Shown piece by piece: positions 54,277 through 63,853 of a stretch of 64,000 bases of DNA. The position numbers and the translations under genes were made by a program. Source of the DNA: Hoeflea sp. 108 (GTDB lineage: Bacteria; Pseudomonadota; Alphaproteobacteria; Rhizobiales; Rhizobiaceae); assembly GCF_000372965.1 (NCBI RefSeq), contig NZ_KB890024.1, positions 186,001-250,000 of the forward strand, written 5' to 3'. The notes below the pieces were generated by a model that did no database searches, was not told where the DNA came from, and saw only the letters and a list, made by a program, of their open reading frames with translations. Position 1 is the stretch's first letter; each line of letters opens with the position of its first letter.

Positions 54277-55533
54277 CTAGGCTTTCATGAGCTCCAGGGC
54301 TCTCGGGAGAATGTCTTCACCGCCAAGCTTGCCTGGTTTCAGATAGAGCGAGATCGGTCGCGGGCCTTCCGCCACGCAGAAGCCCGTGCCGATTGGCCCT
54401 TCGGGAAATGCGCGGACGGAACCGATGCCCAGGGCCGAGACGACCGCGCCTGAGGTTTCACCGCCGGCGACGATGAAGCGGTTGACGCCCCGGTCGTGCA
54501 GCCCTTGCGAGATTGCGCCAAGCAGGTGTTCGGCCCGCCGCGCCGCGCCGAGCGCGCCAAGCGCCCGCTGAGCGCGTTCCACGCCTTCCGTATCCGTCGC
54601 CGTTGAGATGGCGAAAGGCTTGGCGCCGACGAGAGGTGTTGCCCAATCCAGCGCGGCTGCGATCGTTGCCTGTTGCCCGCGCGGATCGAGAAGGTCCACG
54701 GTCAGGACCGGATGGGCCTCGCCAAACACATCCAGCTGCCGGAGGATAACCGGGCCGACAGTGCCGGCTATCACTGCCGCCGGGCCTTCGGCGTGGCGCG
54801 GCGCTGGCACGGGTCTCGCACGTGCGGGCGCTGCGAGCCGGCAGGCATAGGCGATGATCAGCGGATCGCTTGCCACCACCACACTAGGCCGAGAGCACGC
54901 CAGTTCGGCAGCGGCGTCGACGTCGCCATCGTCTGTCATGTCGAAAAACACGTGGCCAACGCTGTCCGCCGCAAAGGCATTGACTGCCTCTCTCACAACA
55001 TCGGCGCCCTTGAGCAGGGTGGCGTGGTTGACGAGTGCGACCGGATGTTGCGTCTGCAGCGACAGGAACCGCACGAGATCCGCGTCAGGCATCGGAGTCA
55101 GCGGATCGAAACGCTTGATCGATTCCGACACGAGGCGGCCACGATAAAAGAGATAGCCCTGATGCACCGTCGTGCCGTAGCGGGGAAAGCCCGCGCTCAT
55201 CAGAACGGGGCGCAACCCTAGCCGGTCCGCGAGGTAGTCAGCGGCCGGTCCGATGTTGCCGTCTTCGGTCGAATCGAACGATGCGCAGGCCTTATAGGCG
55301 AGCCGTGCATAGCCGGCTTCGACGAAGGCGTCGGCCATGCGGGCCAGATCGGACAAGGCGTCCGGGCGTGGGATGGTACGGGTCCGCGTGCCGGCGACGA
55401 TCACTGGCGCATCGGACGTGACGGCGGCCGCATCGAAGACGACGGGACAATAGATCCCAGCACCTTCGATGTAGCCCGCCACCATGAGCGCACCCGTAAA
55501 GTCGTCCGCGACAATGCCGAGAAACCGGCTCAT
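54277..55533 (-). CDS. four-carbon acid sugar kinase (OtnK/DUF1537)
   Basis: 418 residues. N-terminal ADDFTGALMVAG motif and C-terminal nucleotide-binding GGETSGAVVSALGI and PGKLGGED. Phosphorylates four-carbon sugar acids such as 3-oxo-tetronate. 17 bp from the aldolase gene and 8 bp from the acyl-CoA dehydrogenase gene; the dehydrogenase that usually makes its substrate is not adjacent. Confidence 0.9.
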   Translation of the reverse strand: MSRFLGIVADDFTGALMVAGYIEGAGIYCPVVFDAAAVTSDAPVIVAGTRTRTIPRPDALSDLARMADAFVEAGYARLAYKACASFDSTEDGNIGPAADYLADRLGLRPVLMSAGFPRYGTTVHQGYLFYRGRLVSESIKRFDPLTPMPDADLVRFLSLQTQHPVALVNHATLLKGADVVREAVNAFAADSVGHVFFDMTDDGDVDAAAELACSRPSVVVASDPLIIAYACRLAAPARARPVPAPRHAEGPAAVIAGTVGPVILRQLDVFGEAHPVLTVDLLDPRGQQATIAAALDWATPLVGAKPFAISTATDTEGVERAQRALGALGAARRAEHLLGAISQGLHDRGVNRFIVAGGETSGAVVSALGIGSVRAFPEGPIGTGFCVAEGPRPISLYLKPGKLGGEDILPRALELMKA

Positions 55534-55541
55534 GGGGTGCC

Positions 55542-56681
55542 TCAGGCGTTCATCATTTCGCGCGCAATGATGATCTGCTGGATCTGCGAGGTGCCTTCGT
55601 AGAGCCTGAACAGGCGCACATCGCGATAGAAGTGCTCCACCGGATATTCCTGCATGTATCCGGCGCCGCCATGAATCTGCACAGCGCGATCGGCAACGCG
55701 TCCAACCATTTCGGAGCAGAACAGCTTGGCGCTGGCGGCCTGCTGGATGATACGCTCGCCGGTATCGAATCGGCGAGCGGCCTCCAGCACCATCGAGTGG
55801 GCTGCGAAGGTTTCCGTTGCGCTGTCGGCAAGCATTGCCTGAATGAGCTGATGCTCGGCGATCGGTTTGCCGAATTGCACGCGGTTTCGGGCGAAGGAGA
55901 CGGATTCGTCGCAGAGTCGTTGCGCCGCACCGGTGCAGACCGCGGCGATGTGCAGCCGACCGCGATTGAGAACCTTCATCGCCGTCTTGAAACCCTGGCC
56001 TTCAACACCACCGATGACGGCGTCGGCCGGTACGCGGCAATTCTCGAAAATGACATCGCAGGTGCGCGTGCCGCGCTGTCCCATCTTCTTGTCGATGGCT
56101 CCGAGGCTGATTCCCGTCGAATTACTTGGCACAAGGAACGCCGAGACCCCGCTGGGTCCCGATCCACCTGTTCGTGCCATGACGGTGAACACGTCGGCGA
56201 CGGGAGCATTGGTGATGAAGCGCTTAGTGCCGTTCAGGACGTAGTGGTCACCATCGCGGACGGCCAATGTCCTGACCGACCCGGCATCCGAACCGACGTC
56301 AGGCTCTGTCAATGCGAAGGAACCGATGACCTCGCCGGTCGCCATGCGCGGTAGCCAGTATGCTTTCTGGGCCTCCGTGCCGTCGACGATGATGCCTTGC
56401 GAGCCAATGCCGTTGTTCGTGCCGATCACCGATCGGAAGGCTGGCGAGGTGTAGCCGAGCTCGAACGCCACGGTCACCTCCTCCTCCATCGTCAGGCCGA
56501 GCCCGCCGAACTCTTCCGGTATGGACAGGCCGAACAGGCCGAGTTCGCGCATCTCGTCGATGAGTTCGGCAGGAATAGCGTTTTCTTCTTCGACCCGCGC
56601 TTCTGCCGGCACCAATCGCTCGCGCACGAAACGCTGCACAGTGTGCGTCAGCGCTTCCAACAGGCTGGCGTCCCTGATCAT
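55542..56681 (-). CDS. acyl-CoA dehydrogenase
   Basis: 379 residues. FAD/ETF-linked: FALTEPDVGSDAGSVRT, CRVPADAVIGG, and catalytic Glu in RLYEGTSQIQ. ATG 56681 has GGGA upstream; upstream in-frame ATG at 56753 is unlikely. Introduces the 2,3-double bond that the crotonase domain at 44184-46127 would hydrate, although it lies in another operon. Confidence 0.9.
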   Translation of the reverse strand: MIRDASLLEALTHTVQRFVRERLVPAEARVEEENAIPAELIDEMRELGLFGLSIPEEFGGLGLTMEEEVTVAFELGYTSPAFRSVIGTNNGIGSQGIIVDGTEAQKAYWLPRMATGEVIGSFALTEPDVGSDAGSVRTLAVRDGDHYVLNGTKRFITNAPVADVFTVMARTGGSGPSGVSAFLVPSNSTGISLGAIDKKMGQRGTRTCDVIFENCRVPADAVIGGVEGQGFKTAMKVLNRGRLHIAAVCTGAAQRLCDESVSFARNRVQFGKPIAEHQLIQAMLADSATETFAAHSMVLEAARRFDTGERIIQQAASAKLFCSEMVGRVADRAVQIHGGAGYMQEYPVEHFYRDVRLFRLYEGTSQIQQIIIAREMMNA

Positions 56682-56760
56682 CGAACTATCCCTTATCGAA
56701 CCCGAAAATTTTTGTTGCGTCCAAAGGCTGGCACAGCTTAGTGTGCCGTTCAACAGAAAT

Positions 56761-56775
56761 CGGAATTTATTTCCA
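56761..56775. promoter_or_regulatory. putative IclR operator
   Basis: CGGAATTTATTTCCA matches the E. coli IclR box TGGAAATNATTTCCA at 13 of 15 positions (counting N). It lies between the divergent acyl-CoA dehydrogenase and E1 genes. Confidence 0.5.
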
Positions 56776-56839
56776 GAAACAAGATGGGCAGTGCAAATCT
56801 TGGCACTGCCCCTCCGACAAAGGCTGCACCGGAGGAACT

Positions 56840-59014
56840 ATGGCCCGCCAGATACCCCTGACCCCGTCGGCCGCCTGGTTCCATCTGGAACTCGACGAGG
56901 CCGACTGGAAGGACGAGAAGGCACAGGATCTGATCCACTGGTATGGCCAGATGCTGCTGATCCGACGCTTCGAGGAGAAGCTGCTAGATCTGGAGAAGGC
57001 TGGCCTGATCCATGGTCCGGCGCATGCCAGCATCGGCCAGGAAGCGGGTGCGGTCGGTGCCATGTCGGTGCTTGGTGCCGGTGACAAGATCAACGGCACG
57101 CATCGCGCGCACCACCAGGTGCTGATGAAGCTGGTCAACACCGAAGTCCCGGAAGGCTTCGATATCCGCAAGGATGAGTTCACGCCGGGAATGGACGAAG
57201 CGGTCTATCGCTTCATGGCGGAAATCATGGGGCTGGCGCCCGGCTATTGCGGTGGACGCGGCGGTTCCATGCACATGCGCTTCGCCGATGCCGGCGTTGT
57301 CGGCACGTCGGCCATCGTCGGCGGCAACCCGCCCCACGCGGTCGGCTATGCGCTGGCCGACAAGATGCTGGAGCGCGACCAGGTTTCGGTCGCATTCTTC
57401 GGCGACGGCGCCACGCAGAATGGCGCAAGCTACGAGGCAATGAACATCGCGGCGGCCCAGAGCCTCCCCGTTATCTTCTTCATCGAGAACAATCTCTACG
57501 GCGTTTCGACCCGCATTTCCGACGTGACGCGGGAGACACGCTTGTCTTCGCGCGGTGCGATGCTGGGCATAACCTCCATCGAATGCGACGGCATGGATGT
57601 GGTGGCCGTTCACCGCGCCATGGCCGAGGCGCGCAGGCTGATCCGCGAGGAGCGAGGCCCTGTTGTCGTAGAGGCGCTGTGCTACCGGCATTTCCACCAG
57701 TCCGGCGGTCGTAGCGGCAGCGATTTCGGCTACCGAACCAAGGAGGAAGAGGCCGAATGGCGCGAGCGGGACCCTGTCACGCTCGCCAAGGAGAGACTGA
57801 CGTCGCTCGGCTATCTTACTGCAGAAGAGCTCACCCATATCGATCAGGTGGTGACGGACCGCGTCGCCGCTGCAGCAGCGCGCTTGACCGAACCGGTGCC
57901 CGGTGGAAATGCGCTGCGCATACCCGATGGCCTGTGGCCGGATGCCGGCAGCCGGGACCGGGGAATCCTGGGAGACCTGTCCGAACTCGGGGGCAAGCGG
58001 ATGCTGGACCACGACCAGCTCAACGGTCACCAGCTGGAAAAGGTGAAGTTCGTAACCGCGGCTTCCGAGACGATCGCGGCTGCGATGGAACGCGACCCGA
58101 CCATCATCGTCATGGGCGAGGACGTCCATCAGATGCGCGGCGGTGTCAGCGGTTTCACCAAGGGCGCGCTGGAGCGCTGGCCGGGGCGGGTGCTGCCGAT
58201 GCCGATCGCCGAGAACGGCTTCACCGGCGTGGCGCTGGGCGCTGCACTCAACGGGCTCCGGCCGATCGTCGAGATCATGTTCGGCGATTTCTGCTTCACC
58301 GCTGCCGACCAGATCGCTCACGGCGTCGGCAAGGTGCGCCACATGTTCGGCGATGGCTTTCCAGTTCCGCTGGTGATGCGCATACGTGTTTCCCCGCACA
58401 CCGGCTACGGATCGCAGCATTCGGGCGACCCGTCGGCATTGTTCGGCCTGTTCCCGGGTTGGCGCATCGTCACGCCGTCGACCGCTTTCGACTACATCGG
58501 GCTGATGAACTCGGCTCTCGCCTGCAACGATCCGGTCGCCATCATCGAGCATACCGAGCTTTACCAGCGCGAGTTCGAGGTTCCGCAGGGCGACCGCGAC
58601 TACTGCATCCCCTTTGGCTCTGCCCGGATTGTGAAACCTGGTGCCGCCTGCACCGTGCTTGCGACCTCGGTGATGGTCCAGAATGCGGCGAAGGCGGCAC
58701 AGGAAGCCGGCGTCGATGCCGAGATCATCGATCTGCGCAACATCGACCATCACGGCATGGACTGGGATCTGATCGGCTCGTCGATCGACAAGACCGGCCG
58801 CGTGATCATCGCCGAGCAGACGGCACGCAGCCTTTCAATGGGCGCCACCTGGGCGGCAGAGATTCAGGAACGCTTCTTCGACAGTCTCGATCACGAAGTC
58901 CTGCGCGTCGCGGGCGGGCTTGCTGCCCCGACCGTATCGGCGGTCCTCAACCGTGCTGCGCTCGGGTCGGTTGGCGATGTCAGGGAAGCTCTTCTGAGAA
59001 TTGCGGAAAAATAG
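56840..59014 (+). CDS. 2-oxoacid dehydrogenase E1, alpha and beta subunits fused (acetoin/pyruvate dehydrogenase-like)
   Basis: 724 residues. Alpha half: GGRGGSMHM, ThDP motif GDGATQNGASYEAMNIA ... IENN. Beta half from about residue 395: VMGEDVHQMRGG, PIAENGFTGVALGAAL, RIRVSPHTGYGSQHSG. ATG 56840 follows GGAGGA. Works with an E2 (AcoC-like protein at 52310) and an E3 that is not in the window. Decarboxylates a 2-oxo acid or acetoin-like diketone. Confidence 0.9.
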   Translation: MARQIPLTPSAAWFHLELDEADWKDEKAQDLIHWYGQMLLIRRFEEKLLDLEKAGLIHGPAHASIGQEAGAVGAMSVLGAGDKINGTHRAHHQVLMKLVNTEVPEGFDIRKDEFTPGMDEAVYRFMAEIMGLAPGYCGGRGGSMHMRFADAGVVGTSAIVGGNPPHAVGYALADKMLERDQVSVAFFGDGATQNGASYEAMNIAAAQSLPVIFFIENNLYGVSTRISDVTRETRLSSRGAMLGITSIECDGMDVVAVHRAMAEARRLIREERGPVVVEALCYRHFHQSGGRSGSDFGYRTKEEEAEWRERDPVTLAKERLTSLGYLTAEELTHIDQVVTDRVAAAAARLTEPVPGGNALRIPDGLWPDAGSRDRGILGDLSELGGKRMLDHDQLNGHQLEKVKFVTAASETIAAAMERDPTIIVMGEDVHQMRGGVSGFTKGALERWPGRVLPMPIAENGFTGVALGAALNGLRPIVEIMFGDFCFTAADQIAHGVGKVRHMFGDGFPVPLVMRIRVSPHTGYGSQHSGDPSALFGLFPGWRIVTPSTAFDYIGLMNSALACNDPVAIIEHTELYQREFEVPQGDRDYCIPFGSARIVKPGAACTVLATSVMVQNAAKAAQEAGVDAEIIDLRNIDHHGMDWDLIGSSIDKTGRVIIAEQTARSLSMGATWAAEIQERFFDSLDHEVLRVAGGLAAPTVSAVLNRAALGSVGDVREALLRIAEK

Positions 59015-59059
59015 TGGAACACGGGCATCCGCGGCCCGACAACAATGGAGGTACAAGCA

Positions 59060-60652
59060 GTGAAACGACTAGGCCTGAGAAGATCCAAGATTGCCCTGCT
59101 GTCGATGGCGCTTGCCGCGACCGTATTGTACGGCCCGGCGCAGGCGGAAGAGCGTGCTCTGGTGATCGCGCGCGATATGGACGTCAATTCGCTCGATCCG
59201 GCACGCGCCTGGTGCGACACCTGCCAGATCTACAACACGTCGGTCTATGAGCAGCTCGTGACGCTCGACAAGGACAACAAGGTTGTTCCGGTCCTGGCCA
59301 AGAGCTGGGAAGTCAACAAGGAACAGACACAGCTTACCTTCAAGTTGGATCCGGCTGCAAAATTCTCCGACGGCTCGCCTGTCGAAGCCAAGGACGTGAA
59401 ATGGTCGTTCGAGCGGCTGAAGAACATCAAGGGCAACGGCGCTTTCCTGGCTGACCCGATCGCTTCGATCGATACCCCGGACGCACAGACCGTTGTCGTC
59501 CATCTGTCGGCACCCAACTCAGAGTTTCTCAACCAGGCGGCCGCAGGCTTCCTGGCGGTGATCAACAGCGACGTCGCCTCGGCCGAAGGCGCGCTTTCCG
59601 ACGTTACGGCGGTCGACAAGGACACTTCGGAAAACTGGTTCCTGACCCATTCCGCCGGTAGCGGCCCGTTCGTGCTGGCGTCCTATGAGCCGAACGCCGA
59701 ACTCAGGCTCAAGCGCAACGAGAACTACTGGCGCAAGGCGCCAGCGGTGCCGGAAGTCGTGTTCCGCCAGGTCAAGGACGCAGTGGCGCAGGCGCAGATG
59801 CTGCAGTCGGGTGCCGCAGACATCGCCATGCAGATCGACCCCGAGACCGCAAAGACCTTGGAAGGCTCTAACGTCACCGTCGAGCAGGTGCCTTCATACA
59901 ACTACGTCTACATCGCCCTGTCGCCGGGCGCCAAGGCGAACACCGTCAAGTTGACGCCGGAAGTGCGCGAGGCGATCTCTATCGCCATCGACCGCACCTC
60001 GTTGATCGACTTTACGCTCGGCGGCGCGGGCCGGCCGATTGCAACCCCCATCCCGCTCGGTTTCCCCGGCGGCGACGGTCACGAGATTCCGGCATACAAT
60101 CCCGACCGCGCCAAGGAACTGCTTGCCAAGGCAGGGGCAGCCGACGGCTTCACCATCAAGTCGATCTATCCCGACATGAACGTCTATGGCGTCGACTTCT
60201 CGCTGATGATGCAGAAGATCCAGCAGGATCTGGCCAAGGTCGGCATCAAGGTCGAGCTCTCGCCGGTGCCGTTCGCGAACTGGCGTGAGGCCGCCAATGG
60301 CGACCACATTCCGCTGACCGCGGTGTTCTTCGCCCCTGACTTCTACGGCAGCTCGCAATATGTCGACGTCTTCGGGCTGTCCGAGGGCTCTGTCTGGGCC
60401 AAGCGCGCTGGCGCCGCCACTGATCCGACACTCGTCAACAACGAAACCGGCAAGCTGCTCAAGCAGGCTCTTGCAGCCTCGACAGTCGCGGATGCCGACA
60501 AGCTGTGGTTCGAAGCCGGCCAGCAGATGGCCAAGGACCGGATCATCATCCCGATGGTCAGCCCGAACCTGATCCTGGCACATGGTCCGAACGTCAAGGG
60601 CATGCGCTACAGTGCCTGCTGCAACCTGCCGCTGGCCGAAATCTCGAACTGA
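59060..60652 (+). CDS. ABC transporter substrate-binding protein, family 5 (DppA/OppA-like)
   Basis: 530 residues. Sec signal VKRLGLRRSKIALLSMALAA ... AQA, then the SBP_bac_5 motif SLDPARAWCDTCQIYNTSVY and SDGSPVEAKDVKWSFERL. GTG 59060 is taken as start because GGAGGT lies 6-11 bp upstream; an ATG at 59045 lies on the Shine-Dalgarno. Presumed partner of the DppBCDF-like subunits 8 kb away. Confidence 0.92.
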   Translation: MKRLGLRRSKIALLSMALAATVLYGPAQAEERALVIARDMDVNSLDPARAWCDTCQIYNTSVYEQLVTLDKDNKVVPVLAKSWEVNKEQTQLTFKLDPAAKFSDGSPVEAKDVKWSFERLKNIKGNGAFLADPIASIDTPDAQTVVVHLSAPNSEFLNQAAAGFLAVINSDVASAEGALSDVTAVDKDTSENWFLTHSAGSGPFVLASYEPNAELRLKRNENYWRKAPAVPEVVFRQVKDAVAQAQMLQSGAADIAMQIDPETAKTLEGSNVTVEQVPSYNYVYIALSPGAKANTVKLTPEVREAISIAIDRTSLIDFTLGGAGRPIATPIPLGFPGGDGHEIPAYNPDRAKELLAKAGAADGFTIKSIYPDMNVYGVDFSLMMQKIQQDLAKVGIKVELSPVPFANWREAANGDHIPLTAVFFAPDFYGSSQYVDVFGLSEGSVWAKRAGAATDPTLVNNETGKLLKQALAASTVADADKLWFEAGQQMAKDRIIIPMVSPNLILAHGPNVKGMRYSACCNLPLAEISN

Positions 60653-60660
60653 TCGGTACT

Positions 60661-60688
60661 GGAAGGGAGGCTCGCAAGCCTCCCTTCC
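60661..60688 (+). terminator. intercistronic 12-bp hairpin
   Basis: Perfect stem GGAAGGGAGGCT / AGCCTCCCTTCC with a 4-nt loop, followed by TTTCC, 8 bp after the binding-protein stop. Such hairpins often protect the SBP mRNA and reduce read-through. Confidence 0.65.
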
Positions 60689-60705
60689 TTTCCATGGAGG
60701 ACATC

Positions 60706-61950
60706 ATGAACATCAGCCTGCCGAACAGCCGCGACGCCGAACTTCTGGCGCGCGCCCAGCGGGTCGTGCCGAACGGCATGTGGGGTCATATGGCGACCCG
60801 CGCCATCGGGCCGGGCTATCCCCAATTCTTCGCCAGGTCCGAAGGGTGCCGGGTCTGGGACGTCGATGGAAACGAATACATCGACTTCATGTGCGCCTGG
60901 GGCCCCAACGTCCTCGGCTACCATCATGCCGAAGTAGACGCTGCGGCGATGGCGCAGCTCAAGAACGCTGACATCAGCAACGGTCCGACCGAGGTCATGG
61001 TCGAACTCGCCGAGCTGCTGGTGGACACCGTCGACCATGCCGACTGGGCGATGTTCCAGAAGAATGGCACCGACGCCACCACGGCCTGTGTGACGATCGC
61101 GCGCGCCGCGACCGGCAAGCGCAAGATCCTGGTCGCGCGCGGCGCATATCATGGCGCGGTGCCGTGGTGCTCGCCCTCGCTGGTTGGCGTGACCGCGGAA
61201 GACCGGGCGCATCTGGTCATCTTCGATTTCAACGACATGGCGAGCCTCGACGCGGCGGTGGCCACTGCAGGCGACGACCTTGCCGGCATCATGCTCACGG
61301 CCTTCCGGCATGACGTCAACCGCGATCAGGAACTGCCCGATCCAGGCTTTCTCAAACATGCACGCGCGATCTGCGACAGGACGGGCGCTGCATTGATCAT
61401 TGACGACGTACGGGCGGGATTCCGTCTGGATGTGCGCGGAAGCTGGGCGCAATACGGGGTCAGGGCGGACCTTGGCTCCTACTCGAAGGCGATCGCAAAC
61501 GGCTGGCCGCTTGCCGCCGTGGCCGGCAGCGAGCGCATGCGCGAAGGCGCATCGAAAGTCTTCGTCACCGGGTCCTTCTGGTATGGCGCGGCAGCCATGG
61601 CTGCGAGCCTGAAGACAGTGCAAATCCTTCGCGACACCGATGCATTGGTGCACACCGCGGCGATGGGCCAGCGTTTCCGCGAAGGCCTCGATGGGGTGGC
61701 CAGGCGGCACGGCTTCAGCCTGCGCCAGACCGGGCCGGCGCAGATGCCGATGGTTCTGTTTGACGGCGACAAGGATTTGCAGATCGCCAATGCCTTCTGC
61801 GCGGCCGCCCTCCGCCACGGCGTCTATCTGCACCCGAAGCACAACATGTTCCTGTGCGCGGCTCACCAACCGGCCGACATTGACCGAGCGATCGAGGGCG
61901 CAGATGCAGCCATGAAGCAAGTCGTGGAACTCGGACTTCAGCCCGAGTGA
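60706..61950 (+). CDS. class III PLP aminotransferase (glutamate-1-semialdehyde aminomutase-like)
   Basis: 414 residues. KNGTDATTACVTIARAATGK, DDVRAGFRLD and Schiff-base Lys in GSYSKAIANGWPL. PLP enzyme acting on an amine or beta-amino acid; not HemL, since the Asp/Glu residues and neighbours differ and the family has many catabolic members. ATG 60706 with GGAGGA upstream. Confidence 0.88.
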   Translation: MNISLPNSRDAELLARAQRVVPNGMWGHMATRAIGPGYPQFFARSEGCRVWDVDGNEYIDFMCAWGPNVLGYHHAEVDAAAMAQLKNADISNGPTEVMVELAELLVDTVDHADWAMFQKNGTDATTACVTIARAATGKRKILVARGAYHGAVPWCSPSLVGVTAEDRAHLVIFDFNDMASLDAAVATAGDDLAGIMLTAFRHDVNRDQELPDPGFLKHARAICDRTGAALIIDDVRAGFRLDVRGSWAQYGVRADLGSYSKAIANGWPLAAVAGSERMREGASKVFVTGSFWYGAAAMAASLKTVQILRDTDALVHTAAMGQRFREGLDGVARRHGFSLRQTGPAQMPMVLFDGDKDLQIANAFCAAALRHGVYLHPKHNMFLCAAHQPADIDRAIEGADAAMKQVVELGLQPE

Positions 61951-62034
61951 AAAGCCACAAGCCGCGCCGGAGCATTCTGCGGCGCGGCTCACGTCAAGCA
62001 GCACACCGAAACCAGCGTGACCGAGGCTTCGCCC

Positions 62035-63000
62035 ATGTCCTACACCGACCATATCTTCGTCGACTACAAGAAGCGCGTTAACGCGCTCGAGGCGAGCAAC
62101 AACCCCTTCGCCCAAGGCATTGCCTATGTCGAAGGAGAGTATGTGCCCCTGAAAGAAGCGCGCATTCCGATCCTCGACCAGGGCTTCCTGCACTCGGACC
62201 TGACCTATGACGTGCCGGCCGTCTGGGATGGGCGTTTCTTCCGCCTGGACGACCACCTCGACCGCTTCGAGCGCAGCTGCGAGCGCCTGCGGCTGAAGAG
62301 CCCGCTGTCGCGCCAGGAAATCCGCGACCGCCTGGTCGAGATGACCGCGAAAAGCGGCATCCGCGATGCCTATGTGATGCTGATCGTGACCCGTGGCCTG
62401 CGCTTCATTCGCCAGTATGCGCCGGAGGAATGCGAGAATTTCTGCTACCTGATGGTCATGCCCTACATGTGGGTCATGAACGAGGAAACGCAGAAGACAG
62501 GTGGCAGTGCCGTCATCGCCCGCACCGTTCGCCGCGTGCCGCCAGGTGCCATCGACCCGACGGTGAAGAACCTGCAGTGGGGCGATTTCACGCGTGGCCT
62601 GCTGGAAGCGCGCGACCGCGGCGCGATGTACCCGATCCTGACCGACGGTGACGCGAACCTGACCGAGGGCTCGGGATTCAACATCATCCTGATCAAGGAC
62701 GGCAAGCTCTATACGCCCAAGAAAGGCGTGCTTGAGGGCGTCACGCGAAAGTCCGTGCTCGCTGTCGCCGACAAGCTTGGCTACCCCTATGCGGTCGACG
62801 ACGTGCCGGTGGAGCTGGCCTATGAATGCGATGAACTCCTCTTTGTAACGACGGCCGGCGGCGTCATGCCAATCACCACCCTCGACGGCCAGCCGGTGGG
62901 CGATGGCAAGGTGGGGCCGATCAGCCAGGCGCTGTGGAAGGGCTACTGGGACGCCCATCGTGATCCCGAGGTCAGTTTCGCGATCGAGTACCGCGACTGA
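62035..63000 (+). CDS. class IV PLP aminotransferase (branched-chain/(R)-amine transaminase-like)
   Basis: 321 residues. Fold-type IV pattern: ILDQGFLHSDLTYDVPAVWD, catalytic Lys in PTVKNLQWGDF and EGSGFNIILIKDG. ATG 62035 preferred over GTG 62017. Amino-acid or D-amino-acid/(R)-amine specific members share this sequence type; substrate not assigned. Confidence 0.88.
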   Translation: MSYTDHIFVDYKKRVNALEASNNPFAQGIAYVEGEYVPLKEARIPILDQGFLHSDLTYDVPAVWDGRFFRLDDHLDRFERSCERLRLKSPLSRQEIRDRLVEMTAKSGIRDAYVMLIVTRGLRFIRQYAPEECENFCYLMVMPYMWVMNEETQKTGGSAVIARTVRRVPPGAIDPTVKNLQWGDFTRGLLEARDRGAMYPILTDGDANLTEGSGFNIILIKDGKLYTPKKGVLEGVTRKSVLAVADKLGYPYAVDDVPVELAYECDELLFVTTAGGVMPITTLDGQPVGDGKVGPISQALWKGYWDAHRDPEVSFAIEYRD

Positions 63001-63046
63001 CATCAAGTCCGGGAGCTCTACCCCGGATCTTTGCAGGGAGGAACTC

Positions 63047-63853
63047 ATGGGATTTCTGGATTACAAGGTGAGGCCGCGCATTCTGGTGGTCGGCAATGGC
63101 CACACCTACGACCGCACCGGCCTTATGGCCATGTTCGAAAGCTTCGAGGGGACGGAGGCGTTCCTGGTCGAGCATCCGCTGGCGGAGCGCGTGCTCAATC
63201 CGCAAAGCCTGAGCGATGTCGACGCGGTGGTGCTCTACGACATGCCTGGTGGCAATCCGTGGGCTGGCCCGGGCTACGAGGTCCAGCCGTCCGCTGAATT
63301 CAAACGTGGCTTCCACGCATTGCTGGAAGCTGGAATGCCCATCGTGGCCCTGCATCACGCTATCGCGGCGTGGACGTCCTGGCCCGACTATGCCGAGGCA
63401 TTGGGCGGCATTCTGCTCCACTTCCCCGGCTCCGTGCGTGGCGAGCCGGTCATGGACGGCGGCACCCGGTTCGATGTCCCCATGACGATCAGCGCGGAGG
63501 ATCCTGCCCATCCTCTGTTCGCGGGTTTGCCTGCATCCTTCACCCTCGATGACGAGGCCTACCTCATGGAGGTGTTCGAAGACAGCGTCGATCCCGTTGC
63601 ACGCTCGGACGTCGAATTCAGCTGCCGCCATCTCTATTCGCTGAAGCTGGCAATGACTGGCGAGCGACGGTCGAACCGTGGCTGGGAGCGGCCGCCTGGC
63701 AGCAACGTCGTCGCCTGGACCAAGCGCAGCATCAACAGCGCCGTGGCCTACATCCAGCCAGGCCATTTCTCGAGGACGTTTGAAAATCCGAACTATCGGC
63801 TGTTGGTGCGCAACGCGATCGAGTGGTCGATGGCGCAGAGCTGGCGCAAGTGA
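63047..63853 (+). CDS. ThuA-like (trehalose utilization) domain protein
   Basis: 268 residues, glutamine-amidotransferase-like fold: VVGNGHTYDRTGL, VVLYDMPGG, IVALHHAIAAW, and TKRSINSAVAYIQPGH with a late Pro-Gly-His. ThuA proteins are linked to sugar or polyol catabolism. ATG 63047 with AGGGAGGA. Overlaps the next start (GTGA). Confidence 0.85.
   Translation: MGFLDYKVRPRILVVGNGHTYDRTGLMAMFESFEGTEAFLVEHPLAERVLNPQSLSDVDAVVLYDMPGGNPWAGPGYEVQPSAEFKRGFHALLEAGMPIVALHHAIAAWTSWPDYAEALGGILLHFPGSVRGEPVMDGGTRFDVPMTISAEDPAHPLFAGLPASFTLDDEAYLMEVFEDSVDPVARSDVEFSCRHLYSLKLAMTGERRSNRGWERPPGSNVVAWTKRSINSAVAYIQPGHFSRTFENPNYRLLVRNAIEWSMAQSWRK

Noticed and set aside
60706..61950. hemL, glutamate-1-semialdehyde aminomutase
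   Set aside because: Sequence type is similar, but location in a catabolic operon and lack of haem genes nearby make a general class III aminotransferase more likely.
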